Part shown: piece by piece, positions 58,026-64,000 of the stretch
Numbering within the stretch: the first letter of the stretch is position 1
How the letters are laid out: each line of letters opens with the position of its first letter
Origin: Clostridium estertheticum
GTDB lineage: Bacteria; Bacillota; Clostridia; Clostridiales; Clostridiaceae
Direction of reading: 5' to 3'
Length of the DNA: 64,000 nt
NCBI RefSeq assembly: GCF_011065935.2
Contig: NZ_JAAMNH020000001.1
Coordinates: forward strand, 1,447,001 to 1,511,000
Notes under the pieces: generated by a model
Database searches by the model: none
What the model was told of the DNA's origin: nothing
The model's input: the letters and a program-made list of their open reading frames with translations, nothing else
Translations under genes and position numbers: made by a program

Positions 58026-59783
58026 TTGAACTCCATATTAAAAAACATACAGGAAGCAGTAATTAAATATGCAAATATTATATCCCAGATTCTACAGGTA
58101 GAGGTCGAAATTGTAGATGATAATTTAATTAGAATAGCAGGCACAGGCATTTATAAAGATAAAATCGATGAAGATATATCCAAAGAGGGATACGTTTATA
58201 AAAAAGTTATAAAATCTGGAGAATCTCAGATTATATATGATCCAGGTAAAGATAAACTTTGCATACCTTGTCCTAAAAGAGATTTTTGTGTTGAAGAATT
58301 TGAAATGAGTACACCTATAAAATTGAATGAGAATACTATTGGAGTCATTGGTTTAATATGTATTAACAACGATCAAAAGAAGCACCTAATGGCCAGTTTT
58401 GATGTATATATGGCTTTCCTGCAGCAGATTTCTGAGTTTATAAGTAGTACCGCCTATGAAAAAAGAGAAAAGATGAGAACGCAGACCTTGCTACAACTAC
58501 TAAATTTTGTAGTTGATAAAACTGAGCAAGGGGTAATTATAATAAACAAAGACAATTGTATTAATCATATAAATGAAAATGGATTAAAGGAACTAAATTT
58601 ATCGGGAAATTTTACAAATCACAAAGTGAAAATTAAGATAAGCGGTGATAATGTTTTTGACCTTCAAGAATATGAACTAATGGTAGATAAAGAGGTTTTC
58701 AATGTTATTGGCAGTGTGCATTCTATAAAATTTAATGAAGCGCAATATGATAGGATGTTTTTCTTTCAAGATGCAAAAAAATTTAAAGAAAAATTATCAA
58801 ATTTTGCTGCCTTTAATAAAGTAATAAAAAGTGTGGATATTTTTGGTGAATCTGTGCAAATTCTTAAATTAAAGCAAAATGTTAAAAAAATTGCAATGTC
58901 CTCATCTACAGTACTTATAACAGGAGAAAGTGGTACTGGAAAAGAGATGTTTGCAAGAGCTATCCATGATGAAAGTAACAGGAAGGACAAGCCATTTATT
59001 GCTATAAATTGTGGGGCCATTCCAGATATGCTTCTAGAGAGTGAACTTTTGGGATATGCAAAAGGCGCTTTTACAGGAGCAGATCCTATGGGTAAAATGG
59101 GCAAGTTTGAATTTGCTAATAAAGGTACTATACTACTAGATGAGATAGGAGACATGCCTCTTTATCTTCAAACTAAACTACTAAGGGTGCTACAAGAAAG
59201 AACCATTGTGAGAATAGGCTCAAATAAAATTATAGATATTGATGTTAGGGTGATAGCCACAACGAATAAAGATTTAGTAAAAGCCATAAAAGAAAACGAA
59301 TTCAGAGAGGATTTATACTATAGATTAAATGTAATCCCTCTTGAAATCCCTCCGCTCAGGGAACGAAAGGAGGACATAAAACTACTTATAGAAACTTTTC
59401 TTGCAAAATATTGCAATTTATTTAATAAAAGCTTTTTAGATATAAAATTAGGTGAGGACATATGGCAAATATTTTATAACTATGAATGGCCAGGGAATGT
59501 ACGAGAACTGGAGAATGCTGTGGAATATATTATTAATATGATGGGTACGGATGGGATTATAACAAAAGAAATTTTACCTAAAAGTATTTTTAATAATACA
59601 GCTAATATTTTTAATAATGAGGATGGGATATACACACTTAAATATCTTGAAAAAAACGCAATAAAAAATGCGCTGGTAAAATATGGTGAAACTACTGAAG
59701 GTAAAAAAAATGCAGCTATAAAGCTTGGAATAGGAATAGCAACATTATATAGAAAAATTGAAGAATATAATTTATCAAAATGA
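58026..59783 (+). CDS. Sigma-54-dependent activator (YgeV-like)
   Basis: 585 residues: an N-terminal sensor domain (about 1-135) resembling E. coli YgeV (LQVEVEIVDDNLIRIAGTG) with a Cys cluster CIPCPKRDFC near residue 80, a PAS-like middle (about 155-255), an AAA+ domain with Walker A GESGTGKE (about 300), the sigma-54-contact loop GAFTGA and DEIGDMP, and a C-terminal Fis helix-turn-helix (AAIKLGIGIATLYRKIEEY). TTG start after AAGGGGGAG. It very likely drives the ygfK promoter downstream, which has a textbook -24/-12 element. Its ligand may relate to purine breakdown. Confidence 0.92.
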   Translation: MNSILKNIQEAVIKYANIISQILQVEVEIVDDNLIRIAGTGIYKDKIDEDISKEGYVYKKVIKSGESQIIYDPGKDKLCIPCPKRDFCVEEFEMSTPIKLNENTIGVIGLICINNDQKKHLMASFDVYMAFLQQISEFISSTAYEKREKMRTQTLLQLLNFVVDKTEQGVIIINKDNCINHINENGLKELNLSGNFTNHKVKIKISGDNVFDLQEYELMVDKEVFNVIGSVHSIKFNEAQYDRMFFFQDAKKFKEKLSNFAAFNKVIKSVDIFGESVQILKLKQNVKKIAMSSSTVLITGESGTGKEMFARAIHDESNRKDKPFIAINCGAIPDMLLESELLGYAKGAFTGADPMGKMGKFEFANKGTILLDEIGDMPLYLQTKLLRVLQERTIVRIGSNKIIDIDVRVIATTNKDLVKAIKENEFREDLYYRLNVIPLEIPPLRERKEDIKLLIETFLAKYCNLFNKSFLDIKLGEDIWQIFYNYEWPGNVRELENAVEYIINMMGTDGIITKEILPKSIFNNTANIFNNEDGIYTLKYLEKNAIKNALVKYGETTEGKKNAAIKLGIGIATLYRKIEEYNLSK

Positions 59784-59787
59784 TAAT
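59773..59787 (+). promoter_or_regulatory. Activator site 1 (upstream activating sequence)
   Basis: TTATCAAAATGATAA differs from the two downstream 15-bp palindromes by one or two central bases. It overlaps the last four codons and the stop of the activator gene itself. Centre about 180 bases upstream of the -12 box. Confidence 0.6.
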
Positions 59788-59837
59788 TTGTCGCTTCTAG
59801 GCACTTTGAATGATTGAAAATTCAAATAAAAGTGTTT

Positions 59838-59852
59838 TTATCATAATGATAA
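59838..59852 (+). promoter_or_regulatory. Activator site 2 (upstream activating sequence)
   Basis: TTATCATAATGATAA is a perfect palindrome around a central base. Centre at 59845, about 110 bases upstream of the -12 box, a usual distance for sigma-54 enhancer sites. Confidence 0.7.
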
Positions 59853-59855
59853 TTT

Positions 59856-59870
59856 TTATCATTATGATAA
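59856..59870 (+). promoter_or_regulatory. Activator site 3 (upstream activating sequence)
   Basis: TTATCATTATGATAA, also a perfect palindrome, with its centre 18 bases from that of site 2. Together sites 2 and 3 can form a hairpin followed by eight Ts, so the pair may double as the terminator of the activator gene. Confidence 0.7.
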
Positions 59871-59941
59871 TTTTTTTTATAAATTTTTAATGACATACAC
59901 ATTGCAACCCTTGATATAAGCTATGTATTTACGCAATAATA

Positions 59942-59957
59942 TTGGCACAATTATTGC
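59942..59957 (+). promoter_or_regulatory. Sigma-54 (-24/-12) promoter of ygfK
   Basis: TTGGCAC, five bases, TTGC: it matches the sigma-54 consensus at every conserved position, with GG and GC at the required spacing. It is flanked by perfect inverted repeats ACGCAATAAT (59931-59940) and ATTATTGCGT (59950-59959), the second overlapping the -12 box. The ygfK ATG is 60 bases downstream. Confidence 0.95.
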
Positions 59958-60017
59958 GTAATATATTATAGAATTAGAATTATTGCCAGTGCTATATATA
60001 TTTGAGGAGGAAGATTA

Positions 60018-63000
60018 ATGAGTGATAAGATGCGTCCAATTTCCTTTGAAAGAATGGTTATGTGGATTACTAGTGAATTAAAAGAAAAAGAATCTATTTT
60101 TGGTATTCAAAGGAGTAAATTCTACAATAACAAAAGTGGAAAATATATTAAGATGTTTGGTGAAAAGTTGTCATCTCCAATTGGACCTGCAGCAGGTCCA
60201 AATTCTCAATTAGCACAAAATATTGTTGTTTCCTATTTAACAGGATCACGTTTTATTGAACTAAAAACAGTACAAATTATAGATGGTGAAGATATAACTG
60301 TTGCTAAACCTTGTATAAATGCGCAAGACGAGTGCTACAATGTTGAGTGGTCTACTGAACTTACAGTTCCAGAGGCTTACGCGGAGTATGTGAAGGCTTG
60401 GTTTTTGATTCATGTTTTGATGAAAGAACTGAAACTTAGCGTGGAAAAAGACTTTATGTTTAATATGAGTGTAGGCTATGATTTAGCAGGTATAAAGTCT
60501 CCTAAAATAGATGACTATATTGAAGGAATGCGTAATGCATCCACTACTGGGATTTGGAAGGAATGCAAAACAGTAATTCTATCTAATATTGATATGTTCC
60601 ATAATTTTAATAAAGAGGATTTGGAGAAAATTTCTCCTGTTATTTGTCCATCCATAACATTGTCTACACTACACGGATGTCCTCCAGACGAAATTGAGAG
60701 GATATCTAATTATTTGCTTAAAGAAAAAAGCTTGCATACTTACATAAAAATGAACCCTACTATTTTGGGCGAAAAGTTTGTAAGGGATACTTTAGATGAA
60801 ATGGGTTATGAATATATTAAGGTTAACGCACATCATTTCGTAAATGATTTACAGTTCGATGATGGAATAGCTATGCTAAAACGTCTGAAAATAATAGCTA
60901 AGGGACTTAATTTAGAAGTGGGAGTAAAACTAACCAATACACTACCATCTAGAATTGAAAATAATGAATTGCCAGGGGAAGAAATGTACATGTCAGGTCG
61001 TTCACTTTATCCTTTGTCAATTACATTAGCAAGTAAACTCGCTAGAGAATTTGATGGAGACCTTCTAATTTCTTATTCAGGGGGTGCGGATGCATTCAAT
61101 GTTGAAAAGATTTTAGCTACTGGTATTCAACCAATTACAATTGCAACTACAGTTTTAAAACCAGGTGGTTACGCACGAATAACACAAATGGCTGAAAAAG
61201 TGGAGGCACAACTTAAAAATGATTTAACGAAAATTGATGTAGAGCTATTAGAAAAACTCGCTAGTGGAGCGTTAAAGGACAAGCATCATCAAAAGGAGCT
61301 ACGTACTGTAGGAAGCAGAAAACTTTCTTCAAAGCTACCACTTTATGATTGTGCCATAGCACCTTGCAGCATTGGATGTCCCATTAACCAACAAATTCCA
61401 GAATATGTTGCATTAGTTAAAGAAAAAAAATATGATGAGGCCTTTTCTATAATTGCGAAAGATAATGCTTCGCCAGCCATTACAGGAACTATATGTGATC
61501 ATCAGTGCCAGTATAAATGTACAAGGCTAGACTATGATGAATCTGTTTTAATAAGAGATATGAAAAAAATTGCAGTACTTAACGCTGAAGATAAATTTAA
61601 CGCTGCCATTATCCCAGCAGAGATAAAAAGTGATAAGAAGGTTGTGATTATAGGTGCAGGTCCTGCAGGGCTTTCAGTAGCACTTTTCCTTCGAAGAAAT
61701 GGGGTAGAAGTAACTGTAAAAGATAAAAAATCTAAAGCCTATGGAATTGTAGAGCATGTTATTCCAGAGTTTAGAATTCCAGCTGCTATGATTAATAAGG
61801 ACTTTGAAATGGTGAAAAGCCAAGGAGTAAAATTTGAATTTGACGCTGATGAGAATTTCAATATTGAGGAACTTAAAAAACAATATGATTATGTAGTAAT
61901 TGCAATAGGGGCAGAAAAACCAGGTGCCTTAAACCTTGCAGAGGGGGAAAGCGAAACAATTAATGCTATTTCTTTCCTTTCAAACTTTAAAAGAGAGAAA
62001 GGTAATGTGACCCTTGGAAAGCATGTATGTGTTATTGGTGGTGGAGATATTGCAATGGATACGGCAAGAGCTGCTAAAAGAGCTATAGGCGTTGAAACAG
62101 TTTCCATTGTTTATAGAAGAACAAAACAATATATGCCGGCGGATGCAGAAGAAATTCATGCTGCAATGTCTGATGGAGTTATTTTTAAAGAACTTCTTGC
62201 ACCTAGTGAGATTATTGATGGAAAACTTATCTGCACTGAAATGGTTTTAGGAAATAGAGATGCATCAGGTAGAAGAAGTCCCGTTTCTACTGGTAAAACA
62301 ATAACACTTGATGCAGATACAGTTATAGTTGCGGTAGGAGAACGAGTTGACAGTGATCTAATGAAAAAAATAGGAGTTGAAGTTGATTCCAAGGGTTTCC
62401 CAGTAGTAAGTAAAGCACTTGAAACAAGCATTGCTAATGTTTATGTTGGAGGCGATGTTAAAAGCGGACCAGCTACTATTGTTAAAGCCATGGCAGATGG
62501 AAAAGTGATTTCTAAAGATATTTTATCAAAACTTGGTTTAAGTGTGGATTTTGATAAAAAGGCTATTGTTGATATGGATGAAAAAGATCTATATAGCAAA
62601 AAAGGTATCTTAAATGATCCGATTACCAATGAAAAAGAAGGAGAAAGGTGCCTTGCTTGTGATAAAATTTGTGAACTATGCGTTGATGTTTGTCCTAATA
62701 GAGCAAATATGGTTATTAGAGTGGAAGAGGGTTTCAATTCTACTCATCAAATTATTCATTTAGATGGCATGTGCAATGAATGTGGTAACTGTGGTATTTT
62801 CTGCCCTCATGATGGCAATCCCTATAAGGATAAAATAACTGTTTTCTGGAGCGAAGAAGATTTTGTAGATAGTACTAATAAGGGATTCACTTTAATAGAT
62901 AAGGAAGACAATAGTTGCAAGGTTAGAACAGAAGAGGGCAATGTTGTAAATTATACTTTGGGACAAGAAAATGTTATATCAAAAGAAATGCAAAACATGA

Positions 63001-63038
63001 TAAAAACTTTTATAAACAATTATAGTTATATGTTATAG
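60018..63038 (+). CDS. ygfK: YgfK, iron-sulfur flavoprotein (putative selenate reductase subunit family)
   Basis: 1006 residues. The N-terminal half resembles a dihydroorotate/dihydropyrimidine dehydrogenase-type barrel (SSPIGPAAGPNSQLAQNI; TLSTLHGCPPDEIERIS; KLTNTLPSR). The middle is a GltD-like domain with cluster-binding cysteines (CAIAPCSIGCPINQQIPEY; CDHQCQYKCTR) and two dinucleotide motifs (IIGAGPAGLSVA; VIGGGDIAMD). The C-terminus holds two more iron-sulfur motifs (CLACDKICELCVDVCP; CNECGNCGIFCP). The E. coli homologue is named for selenate reduction, but this gene group accompanies selenium-dependent molybdenum hydroxylases and anaerobic purine breakdown. An electron-transfer oxidoreductase role is the safest statement. 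AGGAGGAAG precedes the ATG. Confidence 0.93.
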   Translation: MSDKMRPISFERMVMWITSELKEKESIFGIQRSKFYNNKSGKYIKMFGEKLSSPIGPAAGPNSQLAQNIVVSYLTGSRFIELKTVQIIDGEDITVAKPCINAQDECYNVEWSTELTVPEAYAEYVKAWFLIHVLMKELKLSVEKDFMFNMSVGYDLAGIKSPKIDDYIEGMRNASTTGIWKECKTVILSNIDMFHNFNKEDLEKISPVICPSITLSTLHGCPPDEIERISNYLLKEKSLHTYIKMNPTILGEKFVRDTLDEMGYEYIKVNAHHFVNDLQFDDGIAMLKRLKIIAKGLNLEVGVKLTNTLPSRIENNELPGEEMYMSGRSLYPLSITLASKLAREFDGDLLISYSGGADAFNVEKILATGIQPITIATTVLKPGGYARITQMAEKVEAQLKNDLTKIDVELLEKLASGALKDKHHQKELRTVGSRKLSSKLPLYDCAIAPCSIGCPINQQIPEYVALVKEKKYDEAFSIIAKDNASPAITGTICDHQCQYKCTRLDYDESVLIRDMKKIAVLNAEDKFNAAIIPAEIKSDKKVVIIGAGPAGLSVALFLRRNGVEVTVKDKKSKAYGIVEHVIPEFRIPAAMINKDFEMVKSQGVKFEFDADENFNIEELKKQYDYVVIAIGAEKPGALNLAEGESETINAISFLSNFKREKGNVTLGKHVCVIGGGDIAMDTARAAKRAIGVETVSIVYRRTKQYMPADAEEIHAAMSDGVIFKELLAPSEIIDGKLICTEMVLGNRDASGRRSPVSTGKTITLDADTVIVAVGERVDSDLMKKIGVEVDSKGFPVVSKALETSIANVYVGGDVKSGPATIVKAMADGKVISKDILSKLGLSVDFDKKAIVDMDEKDLYSKKGILNDPITNEKEGERCLACDKICELCVDVCPNRANMVIRVEEGFNSTHQIIHLDGMCNECGNCGIFCPHDGNPYKDKITVFWSEEDFVDSTNKGFTLIDKEDNSCKVRTEEGNVVNYTLGQENVISKEMQNMIKTFINNYSYML

Positions 63039-63073
63039 TTTTTTAAATTTAGATTTTGACTGGAGGAAAATGA

Positions 63074-64000
63074 ATGTTACTTATTGGAAACGGTAAAGTT
63101 ATCACAAGGGACGAAGCAAGGCCTATTATTGACAATGGTTGCATCGCTGTAGAAGGAAATAAAATCATTGAAATTGGTTTAACTAAAGACCTTAAAGAAA
63201 AATATAGCTCGGCAAGATTTATGGATGCTAAAGGACGACTTATTATGCCAGGGTTTATCAATACTCATATGCATTATTATAGTACCTTTGCTAGGGGCAT
63301 GGCCAATGATAGCCCCGCTGCTACAAAATTCTCGGATATTCTAAAAGGCTTATGGTGGAGACTTGATAAAACATTAACCCTAGAAGATGTTTATTACAGT
63401 GCAATAGGGCCAATGATAGATGGAGTAAAAAATGGTGTAACAACTGTTTTCGATCATCATGCCAGTCCCTATGCAATTACAGGAAGTCTGTTTAAAATTG
63501 CAGAGGCAGCAGAAAGCATAGGTATTCGTAGTAATTTGTGTTATGAAACCTCAGATAGAGATGGAGAAAAAATTGCTCTTGAAGGAATTACTGAAAATGT
63601 GGATTTTATAAAACATTGCAATAAAAAAAATGATGATATGCTTAAGGGAATGTTTGGACTTCATGCTTCAATGACAATTTCAGATTCCACATTGGAAAAA
63701 TGTATGGATTCTATTTCAGGGTTAGATGCAGGTTTTCATGTTCACACAGCAGAAGGTATTGAAGATGTGGAAGACTGCAAAGCAAAGTATGGTATGGGTA
63801 TTGTGGAGAGATGGAACAAGTCTGGTGTTCTATCTCCTAAGACCATAGCAGTACATTGTATTCACATATCAGAAAAGGAAATGGATATGCTTAAAGAAAA
63901 AGATGCAATAGTTGTCCATAACCCTGAATCTAATATGGGTAATGCTGTAGGAGCATCACCAATACTTGAAATGCACAAAAAAGGTATTCTTCTTGGCCTT
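63074..64000 (+). CDS. ssnA: SsnA-type amidohydrolase (partial, cut by window end)
   Basis: The first 309 codons of a metal-dependent amidohydrolase of the SsnA/chlorohydrolase group. Zinc ligands are visible in MPGFINTHMHYYSTFARGM (about residues 57-75), GLHASMTIS and VHTAEGIED, with HCIHISEKEM further on. Relatives include guanine and other cyclic-amine deaminases. ssnA beside ygfK is a recurrent pair in gene clusters tied to purine or aromatic N-heterocycle breakdown. TGGAGG precedes the ATG, 35 bases after ygfK, so both are under the sigma-54 promoter. Confidence 0.93.
   Translation, partial: MLLIGNGKVITRDEARPIIDNGCIAVEGNKIIEIGLTKDLKEKYSSARFMDAKGRLIMPGFINTHMHYYSTFARGMANDSPAATKFSDILKGLWWRLDKTLTLEDVYYSAIGPMIDGVKNGVTTVFDHHASPYAITGSLFKIAEAAESIGIRSNLCYETSDRDGEKIALEGITENVDFIKHCNKKNDDMLKGMFGLHASMTISDSTLEKCMDSISGLDAGFHVHTAEGIEDVEDCKAKYGMGIVERWNKSGVLSPKTIAVHCIHISEKEMDMLKEKDAIVVHNPESNMGNAVGASPILEMHKKGILLGL

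Noticed and set aside
59891..59906. Second sigma-54-like promoter TGACATACACATTGCA
   Set aside because: The essential GG of the -24 box is GA, and a perfect consensus promoter lies 50 bases downstream.
1..64000. CRISPR arrays, tRNA or rRNA genes, prophage modules
   Set aside because: No regularly spaced repeats, no cloverleaf-like tRNA with the usual GTTCGA arm, and no phage structural genes were seen on either strand.

Overview
This is AT-rich, densely packed DNA with Firmicutes-type features: purine-rich ribosome binding sites, frequent TTG and GTG starts, stem-loop plus T-run terminators, a LacI regulator and a YesN/YesM two-component pair. Gene content and protein style point to an anaerobic Clostridium-like bacterium. 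The species cannot be fixed from the sequence alone.

Layout. 1-10.1 kb is a sugar-scavenging block: xylulokinase, galactose mutarotase, a GH112 beta-galactoside phosphorylase, a UroD-family protein, a GH38 mannosidase-like protein and an HAD phosphatase. 10.1-13.7 kb is a scarred segment: an AraC-type remnant, a gutted CobW-type GTPase, an intact UroD-family methyltransferase with its corrinoid protein, a decayed sugar-binding-protein gene and two pairs of direct repeats. 13.7-23.3 kb holds a YesN/YesM system with a sugar-binding lipoprotein, a complete RbsABC-type sugar ABC transporter and a LacI regulator. 23.4-30 kb holds fucose genes (fucU, fucI, an AraB-like kinase, a RhaB/FucK-type kinase, a DeoR regulator).

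30.1-45.4 kb is one long operon for a bacterial microcompartment (BMC): L-fuculose-1-phosphate aldolase, B12-dependent diol dehydratase (pduCDE) with reactivase (pduGH), adenosyltransferase (pduO), CoA-acylating aldehyde dehydrogenase (pduP), a zinc alcohol dehydrogenase, four hexameric shell proteins, pduL, pduN, pduS, pduT and a two-domain class II aldolase. Five cargo proteins carry recognisable amphipathic targeting helices, including the aldolase at its C-terminus. This suggests that the compartment receives the sugar phosphate itself. Fucose (and probably rhamnose-type substrates) would be isomerised and phosphorylated in the cytosol, cleaved in or at the shell to DHAP and lactaldehyde, reduced to 1,2-propanediol and converted to propanal, propanol and propionyl phosphate. 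No pduB homologue and no separate lactaldehyde reductase are present in the window. A fragment of L-rhamnose isomerase lies on the opposite strand just past the operon end.

45.7-48.9 kb is an NAD-salvage operon (nrtR-pncA-pncB). 49-53.7 kb holds a C39-like protein, a YdjI/YdjG-like envelope-stress pair, an SdpI-family protein and transposon debris. 53.7-57.6 kb holds gpmA, an SsuABC/NitT-type ABC transporter on the minus strand with an attenuator-like leader, and a small PNPOx-like protein. 58-64 kb is a YgeV-like sigma-54 activator followed by ygfK and ssnA (cut by the window end), behind a near-perfect -24/-12 promoter with three copies of a 15-bp palindrome upstream.

The most notable points are the sugar-phosphate-fed BMC with its reduced shell set, the sigma-54 control region, a four-site LacI-type operator family linking sensor, transporter and fucose genes, and several alternating or inverted-repeat leaders.
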